Part shown: positions 1 through 5,895 of the stretch, one piece after another
Layout of the letters: every line of letters starts with the position of its first letter
Position numbering within the stretch: position 1 is the first letter of the stretch
NCBI GenBank assembly: GCA_029858845.1
Contig: JAOUEG010000070.1
Coordinates: 1-7,928, forward strand
Source: Chloroflexota bacterium
Lineage (GTDB): Bacteria > Chloroflexota > Limnocylindria > Limnocylindrales > CSP1-4
DNA length: 7,928 nt
Reading direction: 5' to 3'
The notes under the pieces: generated by a model
The model's input: only the letters and a program-made list of their open reading frames with translations
Told to the model about the DNA's origin: nothing
The model's database searches: none
Translations under genes and position numbers: made by a program

Positions 1-1040
1 CCCCAGGGCCCGTGCCCGGCGCACAGGTAGAGCCCGCGCCGACCCGGGACGGCCCCGACGAGTGGCCGGCCGTCGAGGCTCTGAGGGCGGGCACATGAGC
101 GCGTCCCGCGGATGGGCGCGTCGAGCACGGACGGGACGAACCGGCTGGCCCGAACCAGGAGACGCTCGATCCACGCCTCCGGGTCGGGTTCGTTCGCCAG
201 GAACGTCGAGCCGACCGACGCCCCGGATCCGAGCGGCACCAGGCTGAAATCCTCGATGGCCTCGTCCGGGTCGAACGCCAGGGGGCCGTCGTCCGCCGGA
301 GGGCCGATCGCCGCGGTGATCTCGGCCCCCTCGAGGACGTGACGCGGACCGGCCGGGAGCTCCGTCTCGACGACCACGCCCCACCGTGGTCGGATCGGCT
401 CCCACCGCCCGGACGGATCGATGACGCCCGTGGACCACGGGCCGGCAGCCACGAGGACGCTGGCCGCCGGGATGCGCGATCCATCGACCGCCACACCAAC
501 GACACGGTCGCCGTCCAGCTCGAGGCTCGCTCCCCTGCCCGTCCTGATCGCAACGCCGAGCTGCTCGGCGACGTGGGCGTAGGCGTAGGTCGAGGCAGCC
601 GGCTGCACCGGATAGCCGATCCCGACGCGACAGGCCCACAGTCCAGGCGCCACGGCCGGATCCACCAGCCGCAGCGTCTCGTCCGCGACGACCTCGTGGG
701 CCAGGTCCGGGAAACGCTCGGCGATCTCACGGTCCATCGCCCGGACCGCACGCTCATCCGCCGAGAGGTACAGCATCCCGGCCGGCTCCGGAGCGAGCTC
801 GAACCCGACATCGGCATCGGACAGCCCCCGATACATGACCAGGGTCTCGCGATAGAGGGCGGCCAGGACCGGGTCGAATGGATGCTGGACGACCCCGGAA
901 TTCGCCCCGGACGCCCCCGATGCGAGACCCTCCCGCTCCACGATGAGGACGGCCGCGCCCGCCTCGGCCAACAGCGCGGCGGCGGAGGTTCCGACGATCC
1001 CGCCGCCGATGACGACGACGTCGGGTGGCCGACCCGTCAC
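1..1040 (-). CDS. FAD-dependent oxidoreductase of the DAO family (C-terminus cut by window edge)
   Basis: This frame is open from a GTG at 1040 to the left edge, giving 346 residues with no stop. The N-terminus has a Rossmann dinucleotide-binding motif, GGGIVG, at residues 12-17, followed by a helix and a second strand ending in Glu35, the usual ribose-binding acid. The stretch SGANSGVVQHPFD that follows is typical of the DAO superfamily (glycine oxidase, sarcosine oxidase, D-amino-acid dehydrogenase). Near the left edge, residues about 321-346 carry LDGRPLVGAVPG and LYLCAGHGPWG, the conserved C-terminal FAD-contact region, so only a few tens of residues should be missing. Such enzymes oxidise a C-N bond of an amine or amino acid with FAD; the substrate cannot be told. 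The GTG start lies six codons before the first Rossmann strand, and no ATG, GTG or TTG lies in frame in the 99 bases I read upstream. No good Shine-Dalgarno is visible. Family confidence is high, substrate unknown. Confidence 0.9.
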   Translation of the reverse strand, partial: MTGRPPDVVVIGGGIVGTSAAALLAEAGAAVLIVEREGLASGASGANSGVVQHPFDPVLAALYRETLVMYRGLSDADVGFELAPEPAGMLYLSADERAVRAMDREIAERFPDLAHEVVADETLRLVDPAVAPGLWACRVGIGYPVQPAASTYAYAHVAEQLGVAIRTGRGASLELDGDRVVGVAVDGSRIPAASVLVAAGPWSTGVIDPSGRWEPIRPRWGVVVETELPAGPRHVLEGAEITAAIGPPADDGPLAFDPDEAIEDFSLVPLGSGASVGSTFLANEPDPEAWIERLLVRASRFVPSVLDAPIRGTRSCARPQSLDGRPLVGAVPGRRGLYLCAGHGPW

Positions 1041-1041
1041 G

Positions 1042-1055
1042 GGCGGCCGGCCGCC
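1042..1055. repeat. 14-bp perfect palindrome at the oxidoreductase start
   Basis: GGCGGCCGGCCGCC reads identically on both strands and ends one base upstream of the GTG start at 1040. It occupies the place where a ribosome binding site would be expected for the minus-strand oxidoreductase. In RNA it could fold as a short GC stem with a four-base loop. In such GC-rich DNA a palindrome of this size can arise by chance, so no function is claimed. Confidence 0.4.
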
Positions 1056-1174
1056 ATCTCGGCAACGCGGGGACGCCTCTGCCCGATCATCGAGGCACAG
1101 GCTACCTCGCGCGAGCCGACCGGGCGAGGTCCACGCGTTCCACGCGGCGCCGCGCAGCTGATGCTCGCGTCCGC
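1056..1174. other. Intergenic region between DUF998 gene and oxidoreductase
   Basis: About 120 bases separate the DUF998 stop from the palindrome next to the oxidoreductase start. It contains a perfect 10-bp palindrome, CTCGCGCGAG, at 1106-1115. On the minus strand a TAGCCT hexamer at 1109-1104 could serve as a -10 box, but I see no matching -35. I see no gene or RNA here. Confidence 0.4.
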
Positions 1175-1840
1175 CTACGGCCCGGGGTTCACACCCCGGT
1201 CGACGTTCGTCACGAGCCGCCACGCGGCGATGCCGACGGCCACCTGCCAGACGGACGGTATGGCGACGTAGAGGCGCTCGAGCAGGCCGAGCCAGGGGGT
1301 CAGCGCGCCGTCGATCGTGGCGGGTATGAACGCGAGGGACAGGATCGCCAGCCCGGCGGCAGCGAAGGTCGGCCGCACGCCCCCTCGCCACCGAGGGTCA
1401 CGTCGCATCACGGACCCGACGACGAGCAGGCTGACTGGCATGGCGATGGCGTACGCGGCGAAGTCGAGCAGGTGAAGCCGCCCGGTCGTCGTCCGCGGGA
1501 CACCCTCCGGGTCGGTGGGCAGGATGGCAAAGGCGAGCGTGATGACCGCCACGAGAAGGAGCACCCCCCGGACGAGGCTCCGATCGCGCGGTGTCGCCCC
1601 GAGCACGGAGGGCAATGCCAGGGCCCACGCGATGCCGAGCACCCCGCTGAGCGCGAACGCGGTCGACTGGAGCCAGCCGAGCGGCGCGGTCGCCAGTACG
1701 CTGATCGATCGGGCAACGGGATCGTAGCCGGGCCAACCGGCGATGACGACGAGGCTGAGCGACCAGGCCACGAACGGCGCCGCGACGCCGGCCGCGATCC
1801 CGGCCGCCCGAAGGGTCCGAAGGGACGGCATGACGCTCAT
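1175..1840 (-). CDS. DUF998 family integral membrane protein
   Basis: This 221-residue protein is hydrophobic throughout, with about six membrane helices, near residues 13-34, 57-80, 89-107, 125-143, 157-175 and 191-209. Features matching the DUF998 family (PF06197) are a YDPVARSISVLA segment after helix 1 (residues 39-50), GWLQSTAFALSG entering helix 2, a PTDPEGVPRTTTGRLH loop (108-123) before helix 4, and GLLERLYVAIPSVWQ at the last helix. The family is widespread in actinobacteria and archaea and its role is unknown. The ATG at 1840 is followed two codons later by another ATG; only a weak GGCGGGG lies upstream, so the start is uncertain by three codons. It begins 56 bp after the ABC-2 permease on the same strand and could be the last gene of that operon, although a strong inverted repeat lies between them. 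No catalytic residues can be named. Confidence 0.85.
   Translation of the reverse strand: MSVMPSLRTLRAAGIAAGVAAPFVAWSLSLVVIAGWPGYDPVARSISVLATAPLGWLQSTAFALSGVLGIAWALALPSVLGATPRDRSLVRGVLLLVAVITLAFAILPTDPEGVPRTTTGRLHLLDFAAYAIAMPVSLLVVGSVMRRDPRWRGGVRPTFAAAGLAILSLAFIPATIDGALTPWLGLLERLYVAIPSVWQVAVGIAAWRLVTNVDRGVNPGP
1182..1199 (-). terminator. Stem-loop at the 3' end of the DUF998 gene (possible terminator)
   Basis: A perfect 7-bp stem, CCGGGGT / ACCCCGG, encloses a four-base loop. In the minus-strand transcript the loop reads GUGA, which fits the stable GNRA tetraloop class. It covers the last codons of the DUF998 gene and ends four bases before its stop codon. No run of U follows, so it is not a classical intrinsic terminator; it may stabilise the 3' end or be incidental. 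Confidence 0.3.
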
Positions 1841-1849
1841 CGTACGGCC

Positions 1850-1867
1850 CCGCCCGGCGCCGGGCGG
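1850..1867. repeat. 18-bp perfect GC palindrome between permease and DUF998 genes
   Basis: CCGCCCGGCGCCGGGCGG is a perfect palindrome lying 29 bp past the permease stop and 9 bp before the DUF998 start. In the minus-strand transcript it can fold into a GC hairpin. It lacks a U-tract, so it could be a weak attenuator or terminator between the two genes, a protein-binding site, or a base-composition accident. Confidence 0.45.
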
Positions 1868-1896
1868 CGGCGCCGCTCCCTGAGGCGCGTGGTCGG

Positions 1897-3042
1897 TCAG
1901 GCGATCTCGCGCCGGATCGTCAGCGAGGCGACCGTCGCGAAGCCGATCGCGAAGGCGACGAGGACGAGGATGTCGAACCGCAGTTCGGCGATGCCGAGGT
2001 CGGCCCCTCGGACGAAGATCTGGCGCAGTCCGTCCACGGCATAGGTGAGCGGCATGATCGCCGTCAGCGGCTGGAGGACCGCGGGCAGGCTGCTGATCGG
2101 GAACAGGACACCGGACAGCAGGAACTGGGGCGTCAGCACGATCGGGATGAACTGGATGACCTGGAGCTCGGTTCGGGCGAAGGTGGACAGGAAGATGCCC
2201 AGGCTCACGGCCCCCAGAGCGAGGACGACCACGACCAGGAAGGCGAGCACCGGACTGCCGGCGACGTCCACGCCGAGACCGACGGCAAAGGCCGGCAGCG
2301 GGCCGATGGACGGGACCTGCACCGATCCGATCACCCAGACGAGCAGGAGGGCCACCTGGAGCGTCGCGAACAGGCCGAAGCCCAGGCTGTACCCGGTGAC
2401 GATCTCCCCTCGGGCGACCGGCGTCGCCATCAACCGCTCGAGGGTCCCGCCGGTTCGCTCGCGAAGGAAGCTCACGCCGGTCAGCAGGTAGACGAAGAAG
2501 TAGGCGAAGAACGCCACGAGGGCTGGCGCGAACGCAACCAGCGGGTCGGAGCTCGGGACGCCGTAGATCGTGGTGTGCTCGATGGTCGGCGGCGCTCCGT
2601 TCGCCGCGGATGCGACCACGGCCAGGAACGCCCTCTGGACGGCGGCCACCTGGGCTCCATCTGCGCTCGGATCAAGGCCGTTGGTCAGGATGGTGATCGT
2701 CGGCGGCTGGGCGGTAGCGAGATCCGCCGGCAGCAGGACCGCGACGGTGGCCGACTCGTCGGCGACCGCGGTCCGAGCGCTCACCTCGTCGGCGGCCGCC
2801 TGGACGGTGGCGCCCTCGGCCTCGAGCGCTCGCGTCAGCTCGGCCGCCACGAGCGTGCCGGGCTGCCCCGCCTGGTTGACGATCAGCGCGTCGATGGTCG
2901 GCGTCTCGCCCTCACGCAGGATGAAGGTCAGGAGGCCCGTGACCACGAGCGGGGCGATGAACAGCAGGGCTATGGACGGCCGGTCCCGGCGGATCTCCCG
3001 GACGACCCGGCGAAAGAGCGCCTGCGTCCGGCGCAGGCTCAC
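1897..3042 (-). CDS. ABC-2 type transporter permease
   Basis: The 381-residue protein has the plan of ABC2_membrane_3 permeases (PF12698; YbhR/YbhS-like): one N-terminal membrane helix at about 23-42, a large extracytoplasmic domain at about 43-167, then five helices near 168-193, 217-239, 262-286, 297-320 and 353-375. The RERTGGTLERLMATP segment (194-208) after the second helix is the characteristic cytoplasmic coupling region of this family, and length is normal. It should form the membrane part of an exporter driven by the ATPase encoded just upstream. The start is a GTG overlapping the ATPase stop in a GTGA quartet. A near-perfect Shine-Dalgarno, GGAGGTGG at 3054-3047, lies inside the end of the ATPase gene, seven bases from the GTG counting from GGAGG, which supports coupled translation. 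The substrate is unknown; drugs, lipids and peptides are all possible. Confidence 0.92.
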   Translation of the reverse strand: MSLRRTQALFRRVVREIRRDRPSIALLFIAPLVVTGLLTFILREGETPTIDALIVNQAGQPGTLVAAELTRALEAEGATVQAAADEVSARTAVADESATVAVLLPADLATAQPPTITILTNGLDPSADGAQVAAVQRAFLAVVASAANGAPPTIEHTTIYGVPSSDPLVAFAPALVAFFAYFFVYLLTGVSFLRERTGGTLERLMATPVARGEIVTGYSLGFGLFATLQVALLLVWVIGSVQVPSIGPLPAFAVGLGVDVAGSPVLAFLVVVVLALGAVSLGIFLSTFARTELQVIQFIPIVLTPQFLLSGVLFPISSLPAVLQPLTAIMPLTYAVDGLRQIFVRGADLGIAELRFDILVLVAFAIGFATVASLTIRREIA

Positions 3043-3803
3043 GGCTCCACCTCCGGTCCCTCGCTGAGGCGAATGAATGCGAGTTCGAGGTCATCCGTGC
3101 CGGCCGCCCGCCGCAGCTCGGCGCCGGTGCCGCGCGCGCTGACACGCCCGGACCGCATGAACAGCAGTTCGTCGCAGCGATCCGCCTCGTCCATCACGTG
3201 GCTGGACACGATGATCGTCGTGCCGGCGTCGGCGAGGGTTCGGAAGTGCTCCCAGAACTGGATACGCAGGAGCGGATCCACGCCCACGGTGGGCTCGTCG
3301 AGGAAGAGGACCGGTGGTCGATGGACCAGGGCGCAGGCCAGCGACAGCCGGCGACGCTGGCCGCCGGACAGCGTCGCGGTGATCGCGTCGCGCCGATCCG
3401 CCAGCTCCACGACATCCAGGGCCTGGGCGACGGCCGAGGCGTCGCGGATGCCGTAGGCGGCCGCGAAGAAGCTCGCGTTCTCGGCCGCCGTGAGCGACGG
3501 GTAGACCCCGTCCGCCTGGGTCATGTAGCCGATCCGCCGCAGGTTGTCCCGTGACGGCATGGCGACACCCAGGACCTCCGCCGAACCGGCCGTCGGGGCG
3601 GCAAGGCCGACGAGCAGGCGGATCAGGGTCGTCTTGCCGGATCCGTTGGGACCCAACAGCCCGTAGATCCGTCCGTGGGCCAGGTCGACGCTGATGTCGT
3701 CGACGGCCCGGATCGGGCCGAACGACTTGCACAGCCCCACGGCCCGAATGGCCGGTACGCCGGCTCCGCCGGATCCCGTCGCGAGGACCGGTGGCTGCCC
3801 CAT
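3039..3803 (-). CDS. ABC transporter ATP-binding protein, partner of the adjacent ABC-2 permease
   Basis: Counting from the ATG at 3803 (254 residues), all nucleotide-binding motifs are intact: Walker A GPNGSGKTT at 51-59, Q-loop Gln96 in IGYMTQADG, signature LSGGQRRRLS at 145-154, Walker B VLFLDEP at 165-171, and the switch histidine at 202 in VSSHVMDEAD. The DrrA/CcmA/YbhF-like pattern fits drug or lipid export. It hydrolyses ATP on the cytoplasmic side of the exporter. Two ATGs, at 3809 and 3803, lie after GAGGGG; spacing to the first is only about two bases but about eight to the second, so I prefer 3803. The same frame stays open to 4277, but that part lies antisense to the rhodanese gene and lacks ABC features, so it is not coding. 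The stop overlaps the permease start by 4 bp. The gene is divergent from the rhodanese-Acr3 pair. Confidence 0.92.
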   Translation of the reverse strand: MGQPPVLATGSGGAGVPAIRAVGLCKSFGPIRAVDDISVDLAHGRIYGLLGPNGSGKTTLIRLLVGLAAPTAGSAEVLGVAMPSRDNLRRIGYMTQADGVYPSLTAAENASFFAAAYGIRDASAVAQALDVVELADRRDAITATLSGGQRRRLSLACALVHRPPVLFLDEPTVGVDPLLRIQFWEHFRTLADAGTTIIVSSHVMDEADRCDELLFMRSGRVSARGTGAELRRAAGTDDLELAFIRLSEGPEVEP

Positions 3804-3840
3804 CCGCATGACCCCTCGGCATCGGCATGGCGGTGCCTTG

Positions 3841-3850
3841 ATCCGCCACG
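3841..3850. repeat. Left arm of a 10-bp inverted repeat pair in the divergent intergenic region
   Basis: ATCCGCCACG here is the exact reverse complement of CGTGGCGGAT at 3919-3928, 68 bp away. On the minus strand it falls just downstream of the TAGCAT hexamer at 3864-3859, roughly where exporter transcription would begin. The pair may be paired half-sites for a regulator acting on both divergent genes; that is inference. Confidence 0.4.
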
Positions 3851-3858
3851 GCCGTCCC

Positions 3859-3864
3859 ATGCTA
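3859..3864 (-). promoter_or_regulatory. Candidate -10 element for the divergent ABC exporter operon
   Basis: On the minus strand this reads TAGCAT, matching the TAnnnT core of sigma-70-type -10 boxes, about 55 bp upstream of the ATPase start. No convincing -35 hexamer lies 16-19 bp further up; an imperfect palindrome occupies that space. It is the best candidate I can see, but weak. Confidence 0.25.
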
Positions 3865-3891
3865 CGCCTCGCCGCGTATCGCGGCGAGCGT
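3864..3891. repeat. Imperfect palindrome between divergent operons (possible operator)
   Basis: The core is a perfect 9-bp inverted repeat, CTCGCCGCG at 3868-3876 and CGCGGCGAG at 3880-3888, around TAT. Allowing one bulged C at 3868, the arms extend to ACGC at 3864-3867 paired with GCGT at 3888-3891, giving 12 pairs. It sits between the two divergent genes, against the candidate minus-strand -10 box and about 11 bp upstream of the plus-strand -35. Position and symmetry suggest a site for a dimeric regulator; no regulator gene is in the window. Confidence 0.45.
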
Positions 3892-3902
3892 CGGGAATGC
3901 CT

Positions 3903-3931
3903 TTGCGGGCGCCGCGCTCGTGGCGGATACT
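3903..3931 (+). promoter_or_regulatory. Candidate sigma-70-type promoter of the rhodanese-acr3 pair
   Basis: TTGCGG at 3903-3908 and GATACT at 3926-3931 are separated by exactly 17 bp. The -35 matches the consensus in its TTG half and the -10 at four of six positions. Transcription would start near 3938, leaving a leader of about 11 bases that still contains the GGGAGG ribosome binding site. The right arm of the 10-bp inverted repeat (3919-3928) overlaps the -10 box, where a bound protein would block polymerase. Confidence 0.4.
3919..3928. repeat. Right arm of the 10-bp inverted repeat pair, over the rhodanese -10 box
   Basis: CGTGGCGGAT is the exact reverse complement of 3841-3850. It overlaps the first three bases of the candidate -10 hexamer at 3926-3931. 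Together with the left arm it brackets the central palindrome at 3864-3891. Confidence 0.4.
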
Positions 3932-3948
3932 TGCGTGAGGGAGGCAAG

Positions 3949-4335
3949 GTGACCGAGCGACGGACGATCGGGGAACTACTGGAGGCCGCTCGTGGCCGTC
4001 TGGATCGACTGACGCCGGCGGCGGCTTGGGCGGAGGCGCAGGCCGGATCGATCATCGTGGATACGCGAAGCGAGGATGCGCGACGGAGGGAGGGCACCAT
4101 CCCGGGCGCGATCGCCATCCCGCTCTCCGTCCTGTACTGGCGCGCGGATCCGACGTCCGGGTTCGAGGACCCGAGGATCGCCGATCCGGACCGGCGGCTG
4201 ATCATCCTGTGCGCGCACGGCTTCTCGTCCAGCCTCGCCGCGGCGACCCTGCGCGACCTGGGCTTCCATCGCGCCACCGACGTGGACGGCGGGTTCGAGG
4301 CGTGGGCCGAGGACGGCCTGCCGGTCGAGGCATAG
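3949..4335 (+). CDS. Single-domain rhodanese-like protein
   Basis: The 128-residue protein has one rhodanese domain (PF00581). IIVDTRSEDARRREGTIPGAIAIP (residues 35-58) in two parts gives the DTR and GxIPGA motifs, and DVDGGFEAWAEDGLPVE (111-127) is the usual C-terminal end. The active-site loop is CAHGFSS with Cys88 as the probable sulfur acceptor. The loop lacks the arginines of classical thiosulfate sulfurtransferases and also the arginine of the CX5R loop of Cdc25/Acr2-type arsenate reductases (that position is Ser94), so arsenate reduction is not supported. From memory, a related loop followed by SSLAAATLRDLG is common in actinobacterial rhodaneses. The GTG at 3949 follows GGGAGG by four bases; the open frame extends upstream to 3694, but that part lies across the divergent exporter gene and its leader. 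It lies 43 bp before acr3, so they are probably cotranscribed. Sulfur transfer is likely; the acceptor is unknown. Confidence 0.9.
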   Translation: MTERRTIGELLEAARGRLDRLTPAAAWAEAQAGSIIVDTRSEDARRREGTIPGAIAIPLSVLYWRADPTSGFEDPRIADPDRRLIILCAHGFSSSLAAATLRDLGFHRATDVDGGFEAWAEDGLPVEA

Positions 4336-4378
4336 GCCGTGCCCGACGGAGGGACGCCGTGATCGGTGAGGCGACGGA

Positions 4379-5473
4379 GTGAGCCGCGACGTCACGCTCG
4401 ATCCGGCGACGGTGACGGCCGACGCGGCCCTGGCTCGCCTGTCCGTCGTCGATCGCTTCCTGCCCGTCTGGATCCTCGGAGCGATGGTCCTGGGGCTGGG
4501 GCTGGGGCGGCTGATCCCTGATCTCAACGATTGGCTGGATGCGGTCAGGATCGGCTCCGTATCGCTGCCGATCGCCATCGGCCTGCTGGTGATGATGTAC
4601 CCGGTCCTGGCCAAGGTCCGCTACTCGCAGATCGGCGCGATCACGGCGGATCGCCGCCTCATGGTGACCTCCCTGGCCTTGAACTGGATCGTGGGCCCGG
4701 CGCTCATGTTCGCCCTGGCCTGGCTGCTGCTACCGGACCAGCCCGAGTTCCGCACGGGCCTGATCATCATCGGCCTGGCTCGGTGCATCGCGATGGTCCT
4801 GATCTGGAACGACCTCGCCTGTGGCGACCGCGAGGCCGCCGCCGTCCTCGTGGCGGTCAACTCGGTCTTCCAGATCGTCGCCTATTCGGTGCTCGGTTAC
4901 TTCTACCTGGAACTGCTGCCGACATGGCTCGGACTGCAGACGGCAGCCCTGGACGTATCCATGTGGGACATCGCCAGGATCGTGCTGATCTTCCTCGGGA
5001 TCCCGCTGGTGGCGGGCTACCTGACGCGCCGCTGGGGCGAACGAACCCGGGGCGTGGAGTGGTACGAGACGCGCTTCATCCCGAGGATCGCGCCGTGGGC
5101 GCTGTACGGGCTGCTGTTCACGGTCGTCATCCTGTTCGCCCTGCAGGGCGAGGTCATCACGAACCAGCCCCTCGACGTCGCGCGGATCGCGCTCCCGCTG
5201 CTCGCCTACTTCCTGATCATGTGGATCGGATCGTTCGCGCTGGGGCTCCGCATGGGGATGTCGTACGAGAAGAACGCGAGCATGGCGTTCACGGCGGCGA
5301 GCAACAACTTCGAGCTCGCCATCGCGGTGGCGATCGGCGTGTTCGGAATCACCTCCGGGGAGGCCCTCGCCGGCGTCGTGGGACCGCTCATCGAGGTCCC
5401 CGTCCTCGTGGGCCTGGTCTACGTCGCTCTGTGGGCGCGCCGGCGGTTCTATCCGGCCGTCGCTCCCGCCTGA
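4379..5473 (+). CDS. acr3: Acr3-type arsenite efflux permease
   Basis: The 364-residue protein has about ten membrane helices and the two hallmarks of the Acr3 family (bile acid/arsenite superfamily, PF01758): GLARCIAMVLIWNDLACGD at 132-150, whose Cys136 corresponds to the cysteine essential for arsenite transport, and TAASNNFELAIAVAIGVFG at 305-323, whose Glu312 lies in the unwound transport helix. Other family segments are present, including LIDVPV-like PLIEVPVLVGLVYVAL near the end. It exports As(III), and in some members Sb(III), across the inner membrane using the proton gradient. The GTG at 4379 follows GAGG by seven bases, and an in-frame TGA just upstream rules out an earlier start; a second GTG at 4412 is a possible alternative. 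It follows the rhodanese gene by 43 bp. No arsR or arsenate reductase gene is in the window. The 3' end faces the CMD gene 23 bp away. Confidence 0.95.
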   Translation: MSRDVTLDPATVTADAALARLSVVDRFLPVWILGAMVLGLGLGRLIPDLNDWLDAVRIGSVSLPIAIGLLVMMYPVLAKVRYSQIGAITADRRLMVTSLALNWIVGPALMFALAWLLLPDQPEFRTGLIIIGLARCIAMVLIWNDLACGDREAAAVLVAVNSVFQIVAYSVLGYFYLELLPTWLGLQTAALDVSMWDIARIVLIFLGIPLVAGYLTRRWGERTRGVEWYETRFIPRIAPWALYGLLFTVVILFALQGEVITNQPLDVARIALPLLAYFLIMWIGSFALGLRMGMSYEKNASMAFTAASNNFELAIAVAIGVFGITSGEALAGVVGPLIEVPVLVGLVYVALWARRRFYPAVAPA

Positions 5474-5496
5474 CCGGGCTCGGCCGCCGGTCTACG

Positions 5497-5844
5497 TCAG
5501 TCGTCGCTCGACGACCCCTCGGCGTCGATCACCATGTGGGCCCAGCGGTAGGCGGCGGCTGTCGCCGGGAACCCGGCCGTGGGGATCGCGATGACGATGG
5601 CGTGAAGCAGCTCGTCCGCGCCGAACCCCTCGTCCAGCCCACGGCGCACGTGCGACCGGACGCCGCCCTCGGACGATAGCCCGACGGCGATCCCGAGCTT
5701 CACGAGACGCTGTTCACGGGCGCTGAGCGGTCCGGCCGCTCGACTCGCGACGCCGAGCGCGTCGTAGGCCGCGGCAAGATCCGGGTAGTCGGAGCGGAGA
5801 TCCCGGTAGGGGCGAGGCAGGTAACCCCGCGTCTGATCGTGCAT
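5497..5844 (-). CDS. Carboxymuconolactone decarboxylase (AhpD-like) family protein without cysteines
   Basis: This 115-residue, mostly helical protein matches the CMD family (PF02627): LSAREQRLVKLGIAVGL at 40-56, GGVRSHVRRGLDEGFGADELLHAI at 60-83 in two parts, and IPTAGFPATAAAYRWAHMVI at 87-106. The position of the CxxC pair in peroxidase-type AhpD proteins is occupied by SSEGGVRSH, and from this start the protein has no cysteine, so the AhpD thiol peroxidase reaction is excluded. His65 is retained. Members with this pattern are common and uncharacterised; a gamma-carboxymuconolactone decarboxylase role is not supported by context. I chose the ATG at 5844 because GGAGGGA (5857-5851) lies six bases upstream; an ATG at 5859 would overlap that site and adds five residues. 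It lies 51 bp behind the second ABC permease and is probably the third gene of that operon. Confidence 0.88.
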   Translation of the reverse strand: MHDQTRGYLPRPYRDLRSDYPDLAAAYDALGVASRAAGPLSAREQRLVKLGIAVGLSSEGGVRSHVRRGLDEGFGADELLHAIVIAIPTAGFPATAAAYRWAHMVIDAEGSSSDD

Positions 5845-5867
5845 CACGCATCCCTCCATCGTTGACG

Positions 5868-5880
5868 GACTCCGGGAGTC
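5868..5880. repeat. Short inverted repeat between permease and CMD genes
   Basis: GACTCC and GGAGTC flank a single G in the 51-bp gap between the second permease and the CMD gene. The arms are only six bases. It could be a small operator or incidental; it is too short to act as a terminator. Confidence 0.25.
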
Positions 5881-5895
5881 GGGGCGCCTCGTTCG

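Noticed and set aside
339..2044. Long plus-strand open frames over the oxidoreductase and DUF998 genes
   Set aside because: Their translations are rich in Arg, Gly, Pro and His with no recognisable domain, and they lie antisense to genes with clear family motifs. In GC-rich DNA such shadows are expected.
3804..4277. N-terminal extension of the first ABC ATPase (same frame open upstream)
   Set aside because: It is antisense to the rhodanese gene, has no ABC features, and a well-placed GAGGGG supports the start near 3803.
3949..4335. Rhodanese as an Acr2/Cdc25-type arsenate reductase
   Set aside because: The CX5R phosphate-binding loop is absent: the residue six after Cys88 is Ser94, not Arg.
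5473..5491. Possible bidirectional terminator between the convergent acr3 and CMD genes
   Set aside because: Only a 5-bp stem (ACCGG/CCGGT) with a 9-base loop and no U-tract can be drawn, too weak to call.
4531..5679. 382-residue plus-strand frame overlapping acr3
   Set aside because: It is a frame-shifted shadow of acr3 with a low-complexity Arg/Gly/Pro composition; acr3 itself has all family hallmarks.
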